A DNA stretch of 64,000 bases from Cognatundibacterium jejuense (GTDB lineage Bacteria > Pseudomonadota > Gammaproteobacteria > Burkholderiales > Burkholderiaceae_D), in assembly GCF_014284255.1 (NCBI RefSeq), contig NZ_JACOFV010000017.1, positions 1-64,000 of the forward strand. Direction: 5' to 3'. Positions 38,558-47,167 of this stretch are shown in pieces. The notes beneath the pieces are model-generated. The model saw only the letters and a program-made list of their open reading frames with translations. It made no database searches and had not been told where the DNA came from. How positions within the stretch are numbered: the first letter of the stretch is position 1; every line of letters begins with the position of its first letter. A program made the translations under genes and the position numbers.

Positions 38558-39175
38558 ATGCATCAAGAAAATAAAATTTATCTGGCATCCAAGAGCCCGC
38601 GTCGTCGCGAATTACTGCATCAGGTCGGTATAGAATTTGATTTACTGCTATTGCGTGATGCCGCACCACGCGGGCCAGATGTGACCGAAATCGTCTTACC
38701 GGGCGAACTGCCCTACGACTATGTCAGCCGCGTCACCCAAGAAAAGGCCGCGATGGCATGGAAGGTCATGCAAATGCGTAAGCTACTCCCAAGACCCATT
38801 TTAGCCGCCGACACTACCGTCGTTCTGGATCAGCAGATTTTAGGCAAGCCAGCAAACCGGGATGAAGCTATTCATATGCTGACTCAACTGGCGGGTAAAA
38901 CACATCAGGTCTTGACCAGTCTGGCAGTTCAGCATGCACACGGACTAGAGGCGATTACCCAAACCTCCGAAGTCAGCTTCGCGCCTTTGACCGATGCACA
39001 AATTCACGCCTACTGCCTGACCACCGAGCCCTACGATAAAGCCGGTGGTTATGGTATCCAAGGTGTTGCAGCACGCTTTATTTCCCACATCGATGGCAGT
39101 TATTCTGGCATCATGGGGCTACCCTTATTTGAGACTTGCAAAGTGTTACGTCAGTCTGGAATTTTTATCCCTTAA
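38558..39175 (+). CDS. maf: Maf-type nucleoside triphosphate pyrophosphatase
   Basis: 205 residues. N-terminal LASKSPRRRELLHQVGIEFDLL, the ILAADTTVVLDQQILGKP segment and YDKAGGYGIQGVAARFI are diagnostic. It hydrolyses non-canonical or pyrimidine NTPs to monophosphates. It sits between rlmH and rng, the usual order in this group. Confidence 0.96.
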   Translation: MHQENKIYLASKSPRRRELLHQVGIEFDLLLLRDAAPRGPDVTEIVLPGELPYDYVSRVTQEKAAMAWKVMQMRKLLPRPILAADTTVVLDQQILGKPANRDEAIHMLTQLAGKTHQVLTSLAVQHAHGLEAITQTSEVSFAPLTDAQIHAYCLTTEPYDKAGGYGIQGVAARFISHIDGSYSGIMGLPLFETCKVLRQSGIFIP

Positions 39176-39187
39176 TTTCTGAATTTC

Positions 39188-40654
39188 ATGAGCGAAAACC
39201 TCCTCATCAACATCACACCGCAAGAAACCCGCGTGGCCCTGATTTTTCAAGGTGCCGTTCAAGAATTACACATAGAGCGCACTTTATCCCGTGGTCTGGT
39301 TGGTAATATCTACCTCGGAAAGGTGGTCCGGGTGCTACCCGGCATGCAATCAGCATTCATCGATATTGGTCTGGAACGTGCAGCGTTTTTGCACATTGCC
39401 GATATCTGGGATGCCCGCCCGCCAGAAGGAAATTCGTCCACTCCGCTGACCCCGATTGAAAAACTGCTATTTGACGGACAAGCCATTACAGTTCAGGTGA
39501 TTAAAGACCCTATCGGTACCAAAGGTGCTCGATTGTCGACGCAGATTTCTATCGCCGGCCGCATGCTCGTCTATTTGCCGCAAGATTCACACATCGGCAT
39601 TTCTCAAAAAATCGAGAATGAACAAGAGCGTGAAGCCTTACGCAGTAAAGTACAGAGCCTGCAACAACCAGATGAAAAAGGCGGATTCATCGTCCGCACC
39701 ATGGCAGAAGATGCCTCCAATGAAGACCTGAAGGCTGACGTCGATTATCTACGCCGCACCTGGTCGACCATCACTCAGCTAGCCAAAACTCAGCCGCCAA
39801 CTACCCTGCTCCATCAGGATCTGAATCTGGCACAACGTGTGTTGCGTGATTTTGTCAATGAAGAAACCGACAGTATCCAAGTCGATTCTCGCGAGAATTA
39901 TTTAATGTTGCAGGAGTTTGCGGTTCGCTACATGCCATCAGTGATTCCTAAGCTACAGCACTACACTGGCGAGCGTCCACTATTTGATTTATATGGTGTG
40001 GAAGAAGAAATCGAACGTGCTCTGGGACGTCGGGTTGACCTCAAATCTGGCGGCTACCTGATCATCGATCAAACCGAAGCCATGACCACAATCGACGTCA
40101 ACACCGGTAGTTTTGTCGCTGGCCGCAACTTTGATGACACCATATTCAAAACCAATCTGGAAGCCGCACATGCCATTGCACGTCAACTGCGCTTACGCAA
40201 TCTGGGTGGCATCATCATTCTCGATATTATCGATATGGAGAATGAAGAACATAAAACCGCGGTATTGACAGAACTGAATAAAGCGTTGTCACGCGACCGC
40301 ACTAAGTTGTCAGTCTCAGGTTTCTCTGCATTGGGATTGGTTGAAGTCACTCGCAAACGTACACGCGAATCGCTGGCACACATTTTATGTGAAACCTGCC
40401 CGGCGTGCTCCGGCAAAGGTCAGGTCAAAACAGCACGCACGATTTGTTATGAAATTTTGCGCGAATTATTACGTGAGGCAAAGCAATTTAACCCACGTGA
40501 ATTCCGCATCATGGCGTCGCAAATCGTGGTCGATATGTTCCTCGAAGAAGAATCACAACACCTGACTATGTTGGGTGATTTTATCGGCAAGCCGATCTCC
40601 TTGCAGGTCGAAAACATGTTCCATCAAGAGCAGTACGACATTATTCTGATGTAA
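39188..40654 (+). CDS. rng: Ribonuclease G
   Basis: 488 residues. S1 domain at about 35-125 (RGLVGNIYLGKVVRVLPGMQSAFIDIG), RNase E/G catalytic domain with SGGYLIIDQTEAMTTIDVNTGSFV and DIIDM metal ligands, and the zinc-link region CETCPACSGKGQV near 400. It processes 16S rRNA 5' ends and degrades mRNA. It is the last core gene before the acquired island; the integrase starts 177 nt downstream. Confidence 0.97.
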   Translation: MSENLLINITPQETRVALIFQGAVQELHIERTLSRGLVGNIYLGKVVRVLPGMQSAFIDIGLERAAFLHIADIWDARPPEGNSSTPLTPIEKLLFDGQAITVQVIKDPIGTKGARLSTQISIAGRMLVYLPQDSHIGISQKIENEQEREALRSKVQSLQQPDEKGGFIVRTMAEDASNEDLKADVDYLRRTWSTITQLAKTQPPTTLLHQDLNLAQRVLRDFVNEETDSIQVDSRENYLMLQEFAVRYMPSVIPKLQHYTGERPLFDLYGVEEEIERALGRRVDLKSGGYLIIDQTEAMTTIDVNTGSFVAGRNFDDTIFKTNLEAAHAIARQLRLRNLGGIIILDIIDMENEEHKTAVLTELNKALSRDRTKLSVSGFSALGLVEVTRKRTRESLAHILCETCPACSGKGQVKTARTICYEILRELLREAKQFNPREFRIMASQIVVDMFLEEESQHLTMLGDFIGKPISLQVENMFHQEQYDIILM

Positions 40655-40772
40655 CGTAATCGATATTTATTTTCGTATTTAATTTATTGAAAACACCTGC
40701 AACAATCAATAGTTAAAAACAAAATCACTTCATCGCCGGTGGTCGCAATATAATGGAATCTCAACTCTAATG

Positions 40773-40792
40773 GGTAGCTAAACAGGTAGCTA
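40773..40792. repeat. Paired GGTAGCTA repeats upstream of the integrase
   Basis: Two copies of GGTAGCTA (40773-40780 and 40785-40792) with a 12-bp period, ending 39 nt before the integrase start. Such short direct repeats can be arm-type or autoregulatory integrase sites; this is inferred from position. Confidence 0.4.
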
Positions 40793-40831
40793 GCCCTGAA
40801 ATCAAGATTACCATCGCAAAGGATTAAACCA

Positions 40832-42046
40832 ATGGCAAAAGTTGAATCCAATTTATTGAGTGATATTCAATTGCGTAAATGGATACGCGCCGGCGCACCT
40901 GTAGCCAAGTCTGATGGTGGCGGACTCACCTTTACCCTATCAGTCGCTGGCGCTGCTACTTGGGTACTACGGTTTCGTCATGGCGGTCGCAGACAAGAAA
41001 TCACTCTCGGACGCTACCCAGATATCACTCTTGCTATGGCGCGGATGATAGCGGCAAAAAAGCGGGTGACCCTCAACGACGGTGTGAATCCAGCCGACGA
41101 ACTTCGAAAAGTTAAAACGCATAGGAACTGGACGATACGGGAACTGATTGTAGATTATCGAAATTTAGTCTTATGCAGCCATGCTGAAAGCACTCAACGC
41201 AGCTACGAACGTAATTTGAAACGAATAGAAAACGGCATGGGTGCCATGTCAGTGCAATCTGTTGAACCTGCAGATATCGTAGCGCAAATTGAGCGAGTAA
41301 AAGCTGGATGGGTAGAAGTCTTTACGCTCTGGTGCACTTTGCGTGCCGTTTTCAAACATGCAACCGGTAAAAAAATTATCTTTGCGAGTCCATGTGCCGG
41401 CATTCAACTGGAAGCGATCATCGGTAAGCGCCCAGAAATTCGCCAACGCTTGATGCTGACAGACGATGAAATTACCACGTTGACAAATGCAGAGATGAAA
41501 CCTGACAATCTTTTGGCCATTAAAATTTTACTGGCAACAGGTACGCGTGGCTCCGAACTGTTCACAGCCTTGCGTTCCGATATTCATGTAAATGAAGCTC
41601 GTTGGCACATCCCTAAAAGTAAAACTGGAGCATCCATTGATATTCCTTTAGCTCCTTGCGTGGTCGCTTGGTTCTTGGAACTTTTTGAGTTGGCAGGCAA
41701 CTCTGCGTATGCACTCCCGGCTCGCTTACGCAAACGTATTGAGAGATTCAATGGTGATACCCACGTCTCAAAAGATACACTGCGGGAGGCTATCGATTTT
41801 TGGATAGTCAACCATCAACCGAAAATCCGTCGCTTCACCCCGCACGATTTGCGCAGTACTATGAAGAGTCACATGCGCAAACTAGGTGTGTCACGTGATA
41901 TTTCCGAGATGTGTCTGAACCATCAATTGCAAGGGGTCGAAGGAATTTACGATCAACACTCTTATTACGAGGAGAGACGGGCTGCCTTGGAATTATGGGG
42001 GCAATTTCTTGAGATTTGCCAAGCTGATCAAAAAAAAATTCCATAA
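40832..42046 (+). CDS. int: Tyrosine recombinase/integrase, P4-like
   Basis: 404 residues. N-terminal arm-binding domain of the DUF4102 type (GLTFTLSVAGAATWVLRFRHGGRRQEITLGRYP style), core-binding domain at about 100-190, and catalytic domain with Arg239 (TGTRGSEL), Lys264, His338/Arg341 (HDLRST), His364 (CLNHQ) and nucleophile Tyr373. AAGG precedes the ATG. It marks the left edge of an integrated island, next to rng. No tRNA attachment site is visible, so insertion in or near the rng 3' region is likely. Confidence 0.95.
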   Translation: MAKVESNLLSDIQLRKWIRAGAPVAKSDGGGLTFTLSVAGAATWVLRFRHGGRRQEITLGRYPDITLAMARMIAAKKRVTLNDGVNPADELRKVKTHRNWTIRELIVDYRNLVLCSHAESTQRSYERNLKRIENGMGAMSVQSVEPADIVAQIERVKAGWVEVFTLWCTLRAVFKHATGKKIIFASPCAGIQLEAIIGKRPEIRQRLMLTDDEITTLTNAEMKPDNLLAIKILLATGTRGSELFTALRSDIHVNEARWHIPKSKTGASIDIPLAPCVVAWFLELFELAGNSAYALPARLRKRIERFNGDTHVSKDTLREAIDFWIVNHQPKIRRFTPHDLRSTMKSHMRKLGVSRDISEMCLNHQLQGVEGIYDQHSYYEERRAALELWGQFLEICQADQKKIP

Positions 42047-42138
42047 CGTTGACATCAACCGCTTGACCGCCCAATTACACCGTAGCTTACTACGATACTA
42101 CCTCAGCACAAGTCATCACATACGATTTTTAAGCTTCT

Positions 42139-43038
42139 ATGAAAAAACTCGAAGGCCTACATTCCACGCAAAAAACACCGGAAGAATTTCATATATCAAA
42201 TTACAATGTCTGTGCATCGTGGGGTCTACAACAGTGGACCGATGCACTGCTGAGTCGTTGGCGCATCAGAGTTCACTGGAAGCTCGCCTGTCAGAATGGA
42301 ACTAGCGACAAGGCACCTGCCCACCTAATCCAGAATGTCCGTGATACGGCAAAAAAAATGCTTAGTCACCCGCTGACAACCGACTCCGGTTTGCCGCTGT
42401 ATAGCCCTCATACCTCGCCGATTAAAGATCAATCCGCCTACAATTTCTTTAGTGATGCGGATATTATCAACGAACCCGAGTACCTATCGTGGCATGCTCG
42501 TTTCAAGCATGCGCTCTATTATCATTTCGCTGAAGATGAAGATGGTAACGAGGTCATTGAAGGGGAATTTGAAAAAAGCATTGCAAGTGACATACAACTA
42601 GTCCTCGAAACACCTGCCTGGAAAATGCATCGCGAAGTCTCAAAACACCCGAAAGATTTTATGATCTCAGTGAATTTGGGGGCATCGAACGAATTACTGA
42701 TGAAAGAATTCAAAGACTGGATTAAAAAGACACGCAAGGAAGCCAATATTCCTCAAATCCACGGTTTTTACGACAATGATGACTTCGAAGTTTGGCATAG
42801 AGAACGTTTACTACCTTTGATGGATCTTATGTTTTGGGCAGATGTACATAAAGAGTCCATCACACAAGCTCAAATTGGCCTAGCACTCTTTCCAAATGAC
42901 TATGAACGCGACTTGGGAGAGAAGATACGGAAAACGACAATACCGAATGCTAAGAAGTTAATTAGTAAAGAAGTAGTTTTAGCGCTGACGTATCAAGTAC
43001 ACAATTTTCAAAAAAATCAAAAAAACTCGAAAAGTTAG
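42139..43038 (+). CDS. Integrase-associated DUF6387-like protein
   Basis: 299 residues. Its opening, with a YNVCASWGLQQWTDALLSRW region near residues 22-41 followed by an acidic, helix-rich body and a C-terminal FPNDYERDLGEKIRK segment, resembles the DUF6387 family that is usually encoded directly after island integrases. The function is unknown. It is 92 nt downstream of the integrase on the same strand. The family call rests on position and partial resemblance. Confidence 0.55.
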   Translation: MKKLEGLHSTQKTPEEFHISNYNVCASWGLQQWTDALLSRWRIRVHWKLACQNGTSDKAPAHLIQNVRDTAKKMLSHPLTTDSGLPLYSPHTSPIKDQSAYNFFSDADIINEPEYLSWHARFKHALYYHFAEDEDGNEVIEGEFEKSIASDIQLVLETPAWKMHREVSKHPKDFMISVNLGASNELLMKEFKDWIKKTRKEANIPQIHGFYDNDDFEVWHRERLLPLMDLMFWADVHKESITQAQIGLALFPNDYERDLGEKIRKTTIPNAKKLISKEVVLALTYQVHNFQKNQKNSKS

Positions 43039-43146
43039 CATCCATCTCTCCGCTCGATCAGGCTTAACCCCAAGATATGATGCTGCCCAGTTTTGTTTAC
43101 GCATAGAGGTAACTACTCAGCACCCAACCAAGGTTGCGGAACATTT

Positions 43147-43498
43147 GTAAGCGTCCAACCCCACCACCTTTTCAGAAGGCAGGTGTAGTGTTAAGTGCGG
43201 AGCGGTAGCAGTTCATCAATGCGGCTGTTTGGGCAGGTGGGGAGTTTTTCTAACGTTTCTTTTAACCAGGCGTACGGCTCAATCTCGTTGGCTTTCGCTG
43301 CGGCTAATAACGTTTGAATGGCAGCAGCTCTCTTGCCAGCACGTTCAGAACCAGCGAACAGCCAGTTCTTTTTGCCCAGAGCAATCGGCCTGATCGCATT
43401 CTCAATCGGATTGTTATCGATGGGCAGGTGCCCACTGTCGGCATAACGTGTGAATGCTGGCCAGCGTTTTAAACTGTAATCGATCGCCTTCGATAGCG
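43147..43498 (-). mobile_element. IS66-family right-end fragment
   Basis: 352 bp nearly identical to 43499-43850, starting with the terminal inverted repeat GTAAGCGTCCAAC and stopping abruptly at CGATAGCG, where the complete IS66 copy begins. Several base differences from the complete copy show it is an older or separate insertion. Confidence 0.9.
43191..43498 (-). pseudogene. tnpC: Truncated IS66 transposase (C-terminal piece)
   Basis: Encodes about the last 100 residues of a TnpC (KRWPAFTRYADSGHLPIDNN ... LLPLR) in the same frame as the intact gene to its right, ending at TAA 43191. No start remains. A relic of the fragment at 43147-43498. Confidence 0.85.
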
Positions 43499-43542
43499 GT
43501 AAGCGTCCAACCCCACCACCTTTTCAACAGGCAGGTACGATG

Positions 43543-45105
43543 CTAAGTGCGGAGCGGCAGCAGTTCATCAATGCGGCTGTTTGGGCAGGTGGGGAGTTTT
43601 TCTAACGTTTCTTTTAACCAGGCGTACGGCTCAATCTCGTTGGCTTTCGCTGTGGCTAATAACGTTTGAATGGCAGCAGCTCTCTTGCCAGCACGTTCAG
43701 AACCAGCGAACAGCCAGTTCTTTTTACCCAGAGCAATCGGTCTGATCGCATTCTCAATCGGATTGTTATCGATGGGCAGGTGCCCACTGTCGGCATAACG
43801 TGTGAATGCTGGCCAGCGTTTTAAACTGTAATCGATCGCCTTCGATAGCGCACTTCCTTCCGCACTGCTTTTGCGTAGTTGAACTAGCCACAGATGCATG
43901 GCATCGAGGCGAGGCTTGGCATGCTCTGCTCGCCATCGCTGTCGTTCTTCGATCGAATAATCTTGTGCTTCACTTTCTATCCGGTATAACTCGGCAATCC
44001 GTTGCAATGCTTCTTCGGCGACTGGGTGTTGATTGGCGGCATGTAAATCGAAGAATTTACGTCGCGCATGGGCCAGACATGCCAGTTCTGTGATCCCTGT
44101 TTTGAGTAGCTTTTTATAGCCTGCGTAATCGTCAACCATTAAATGTCCCTGCCAATCGGCAAGGAAGCTTTGTGCATGCGCTCCGCTACGATTTGGCTCA
44201 AACTCAAATACCACGATGGGTGCATCGGGTTCTAAGTTGTTGCTACGGTACGCCCACAGATAAGCACGCTTCGTTTTGCCTTTACCCGGATCAAGTTGTG
44301 GTACCGGTGTTTCATCGGCATGCAAGACCGTGCGTTGTTTCAGTAATTCTATGAGTCGATCAGCTAATGGTTGCAGTGCAACGCCGATGCGGCCTATCCA
44401 TTCTGCGAGCGTTGATCTGGAGATCGTGACGCCATGACGGGTGCTGATCTGTTCTATCCGATAGAGTGGCACATGATCCAGATATTTTTGAATCACTACC
44501 CACGCATGTAAGCTGGGTGTCGCTAAACCACCGTCAATGATCGCCGCCGGTATTGCTGCAGCAGTGATGGTTTCGCAATGACGGCAGGCATATTGTGGCC
44601 GGATATGCCGTTGTACAAAGAACCGTGCCGGTTCAACATCAAGCTGCTCGGTGATATCCTCGCCGATCTTCACTAAGGTTTGACCACAAGCACCACATGC
44701 GCAAGAATCAGGTTCGTGACGCTGTTCTACACGTGGCAATTCGGCAGGGAGTGGCTTACGTCCGGTTGGCTTTGCTTTGACGCGCGGTGTGGAAGAGAGT
44801 TGTTCCAGTTCCGCCTGCATGGCGTTGAGATCGGTTTCTTGCGTCTCATTAAAGAGGTCACGTTGTTGCGCCGTGAAGGCTTCTGATGTGCTGCAGAATT
44901 TAATCCGTTTATGGTACGCCAGTTCTAAAGTAAGTGCCTTGATCTTGGTGTCTTTGAGATGGATTTCCTGGCGTTGCCGGGCAACGAGATCAGCTTGTTC
45001 TTGAAGACGCTGTGCTTCTTGTGCCCAGGCTGCGACCTGTGCGGCCAGTGCTTCGGGCGTGGCCGTGTGGGGATTAAATTGAGTGAGGGCTTTGGCGAGG
45101 TCCAT
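43543..45105 (-). CDS. tnpC: IS66 transposase TnpC
   Basis: 520 residues. N-terminal coiled-coil with KDTKIKALTLELAYHKRIKF, zinc-binding CACGACGQTL and YACRHCETI pairs, and a DDE domain with VLHADETPV, MVDDYAGYK and NNPIENAIRPIALGKKNWLF. Intact; the active transposase of the IS66 element. Confidence 0.96.
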   Translation of the reverse strand: MDLAKALTQFNPHTATPEALAAQVAAWAQEAQRLQEQADLVARQRQEIHLKDTKIKALTLELAYHKRIKFCSTSEAFTAQQRDLFNETQETDLNAMQAELEQLSSTPRVKAKPTGRKPLPAELPRVEQRHEPDSCACGACGQTLVKIGEDITEQLDVEPARFFVQRHIRPQYACRHCETITAAAIPAAIIDGGLATPSLHAWVVIQKYLDHVPLYRIEQISTRHGVTISRSTLAEWIGRIGVALQPLADRLIELLKQRTVLHADETPVPQLDPGKGKTKRAYLWAYRSNNLEPDAPIVVFEFEPNRSGAHAQSFLADWQGHLMVDDYAGYKKLLKTGITELACLAHARRKFFDLHAANQHPVAEEALQRIAELYRIESEAQDYSIEERQRWRAEHAKPRLDAMHLWLVQLRKSSAEGSALSKAIDYSLKRWPAFTRYADSGHLPIDNNPIENAIRPIALGKKNWLFAGSERAGKRAAAIQTLLATAKANEIEPYAWLKETLEKLPTCPNSRIDELLPLRT

Positions 45106-45186
45106 GTAGTAAGTTTACATAGACTTGGTGATGTTTACAATCAAAAAAGTGATGTGTCGTCATTTTTTTGATGCTATCCGTGCCGA

Positions 45187-45525
45187 TCAGACGTGCCAGT
45201 GTGCAGGTGCCGGTGCAGATAATCGTTGCCAGTCAACGCCTTTGATGAGCCAATCCCATTGGTCTTGTGTCATCACCCAGTAGCGATCATCCGCACGAGG
45301 CCAGACAAACGCACCACGGTGTAAGCGGCGCTGACAACACCATACGCCAGTACCATCCCAGATGTGCAACTTCAAGCGTGTTTTAGAACGATTGCTAAAG
45401 GCATAAGCGGTGCCATCGCAAGGCGTCGTACCCAAACTGGTTTGTATCCATTGCGACAAGCTCTCCATGCCACGACGCATGTCCACAGGTTCTATGACGC
45501 AAAAAATCTGACCGGGTGCCATCAT
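45187..45525 (-). CDS. tnpB: IS66 accessory protein TnpB
   Basis: 112 residues; IS66 Orf2 with the usual MRRGMESLSQWIQ and DGTGVWCCQRRLHRG segments. Essential partner for IS66 transposition. Overlaps the tnpA stop by 4 nt. Confidence 0.95.
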   Translation of the reverse strand: MMAPGQIFCVIEPVDMRRGMESLSQWIQTSLGTTPCDGTAYAFSNRSKTRLKLHIWDGTGVWCCQRRLHRGAFVWPRADDRYWVMTQDQWDWLIKGVDWQRLSAPAPAHWHV

Positions 45526-45845
45526 ACTAATTGATTGAGTAATTGACCAAGCCAGGTGGTCTGCATATCAGCAGGTAGTGAGAGTTGCCACCCAGAGTCA
45601 TGGCGTAACACGATGGACGGCAAATTTGAAGCGGCTGGTGGGCTGGGTTGAACAACAATCGGTAAAGTCGTCAGCGGTGCGCACGCCAAAGCAGGTACTT
45701 GGCCACGTGAAATCCAACCATGAAATGTGGAGTGATTTAATTGATACTCACGACAATACGCCGCTTGCGATAGCCCTGAGCCTTGCCAGGCGGTGACATG
45801 TTGCAACCATTGCGCACGACTGAGGGTGGATTTGATTCTTGACAT
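45522..45845 (-). CDS. tnpA: IS66 accessory protein TnpA
   Basis: 107 residues; helix-turn-helix start SRAQWLQHVTAWQGSGLSQAAYCREYQL as in IS66 TnpA proteins. First gene of the IS66 operon. Confidence 0.93.
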   Translation of the reverse strand: MSRIKSTLSRAQWLQHVTAWQGSGLSQAAYCREYQLNHSTFHGWISRGQVPALACAPLTTLPIVVQPSPPAASNLPSIVLRHDSGWQLSLPADMQTTWLGQLLNQLV

Positions 45846-45930
45846 GCTTGCTCTCCAAAGTGATCAGGTTTGAAGATTGCATGAAATTAAGGGGTGTTCA
45901 TAGGTGGGAGCGTCGGACGCTTACGTTACA

Positions 45931-45995
45931 GTGATCAGGTTTGAAGAGTGCATGAAATTAAGGGGTGTTCATAGGTGGGAGCGTTGGACGGTTAC
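45931..45995 (-). mobile_element. IS66-family left-end fragment
   Basis: 65 bp repeating the end of the complete element (GTGATCAGGTTTGAAG ... GGTGGGAGCGTTGGACGGTTAC), ending in a slightly altered inverted repeat. Together with the right-end fragment at 43147 it brackets the complete copy. Confidence 0.85.
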
Positions 45996-46144
45996 GATTT
46001 AATACGACAACTGCTCAATTTAAAGGATTTCGAAGCGAAGCGAGTTTTGATAATCGCCAAGACTCAATCCATGTTGAGGGAAATACGGTGGAGCTGCATT
46101 TCGGTCAGACCACCGAAGAATTGTCTACCTCAGCAAATCTTTAA
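45996..46144 (+). pseudogene. C-terminal gene fragment cut by IS66
   Basis: An open frame of 49 codons runs from the IS66 end to TAA 46144 and reads like a protein C-terminus (FKGFRSEASFDNRQ, GNTVELHFGQTTEELS). No start is present, suggesting the IS removed the 5' part of a rightward gene. It overlaps the HNH gene end by 15 bp. No family is recognised. Confidence 0.4.
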
Positions 46145-47167
46145 TACGCGATTAGAGTCAAGCTCTTTGAGTAAATCACGTTTTATTTTTGATAATTCAA
46201 ATTTCAAGATGCCTTGATGGTTAGGTGGTACGTTTTTCATTATTAGTGCCACAAAAATTTCTTCGTTTGGTGTGTTTAGATAGTGCTTATACTTATTAAA
46301 GTCGTCAACAATATCTTTGAGATCTTGAATCCTGTTTTGGTACTTCGCTCTTATGTTAAAGGTTGTTGGTGTGATGTCGTTTTTTTTTGTACCGTTATTG
46401 TCAATTTGAAATTCGTCAGAAGATCCATGAAAAAATGCTGGTGGAAAACTGAACTTGTAAATCTGATCGAATGATTCGTAAAAAGGATTTATATGTGTAT
46501 CCAGCGAGAAGTCAGTAACACCTCTATCAGTCGAGTTGCATGAATGACAGCTAGGAACCAAATTAAAAAATGAAAGTGCGAAAAAAGGATGTTTGGATTT
46601 TAAAAAAAAATGATCTAGGTCAAGGTAAGCTTTCTTTTTTTCGCACTTGGTTACGTCTAATCTTGTGTAATTGCAATATGGGCAGGTTGCGGAAGTAAAA
46701 TCAAGTTTAGTGAGTGTTTTTTTGCATTGCACCGTCTTTCGATATGCACCGTATGGAAAAATTGTCTCGCTTAGAAATTTGCCGAACCTTGTCTGCTTCA
46801 AAACACCATCCACCACAGTATAAATATCTTCATCTTTAAGAATCGAATATATCTCTTTATTTAGTGAAACTAGTGTTGTGGGTGTGCCGACGATAATCTC
46901 TCGTAACTTTATGAAATTATTTGACAATACATATTTAAAGAATTCTTCATGACGCTTTGCTTTTTCCGGTCTATTTTCAGCATATTCTTTTAAATATCTA
47001 GGTGTCGAAGAGGCCCCTTTCGCAGATTCACACCTTGCAACCAGCGAATGTTTACCACGTGTACCATTGCTCTTACTTTTAATTAGGTACTTCCAATGAT
47101 CGTCAGCCAAATTTGTAATAACTTGGTCCGCGTCAGCTCTGTTTAAATGATCCCGAATATTAATCAT
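46130..47167 (-). CDS. HNH nuclease, PtuB-like (Septu-type partner)
   Basis: 345 residues. HNH-type zinc finger: C162-x2-C165, LDLDH with Asp185/His186, NLVP at 202-205, and C207-x2-C210-N211. This is the architecture of the nuclease encoded beside SMC/ABC-type ATPases in Septu (PtuA/PtuB) and in some retron systems. Its ATG overlaps the ATPase stop by 8 nt, implying a complex. Base composition is markedly AT-richer than the core genome, suggesting transfer. No reverse transcriptase is nearby, so Septu-like is preferred over retron. Confidence 0.8.
   Translation of the reverse strand: MINIRDHLNRADADQVITNLADDHWKYLIKSKSNGTRGKHSLVARCESAKGASSTPRYLKEYAENRPEKAKRHEEFFKYVLSNNFIKLREIIVGTPTTLVSLNKEIYSILKDEDIYTVVDGVLKQTRFGKFLSETIFPYGAYRKTVQCKKTLTKLDFTSATCPYCNYTRLDVTKCEKKKAYLDLDHFFLKSKHPFFALSFFNLVPSCHSCNSTDRGVTDFSLDTHINPFYESFDQIYKFSFPPAFFHGSSDEFQIDNNGTKKNDITPTTFNIRAKYQNRIQDLKDIVDDFNKYKHYLNTPNEEIFVALIMKNVPPNHQGILKFELSKIKRDLLKELDSNRVLKIC

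Larger units (their letters stand above)
43499..45924 (-). mobile_element. Complete IS66-family insertion sequence
   Basis: 2426 bp bounded by inverted repeats GTAAGCGTCC(A/G)AC. It carries the classical three genes tnpA, tnpB and tnpC in one orientation. The 8-bp flanks CGATAGCG and GTTACAGT do not match, so no target duplication is visible. Both flanks are remains of another IS66 copy. Confidence 0.92.

Noticed and set aside
40655-40831. tRNA or tmRNA attachment site before the integrase
   Set aside because: No cloverleaf-like or TTCGAATC-type T-loop sequence could be found in this gap.
45975-46217. An 80-residue plus-strand frame starting in the IS66 remnant
   Set aside because: It begins inside the inverted-repeat region and overlaps the HNH gene end; the other plus-strand frame (45996-46144) is more protein-like.
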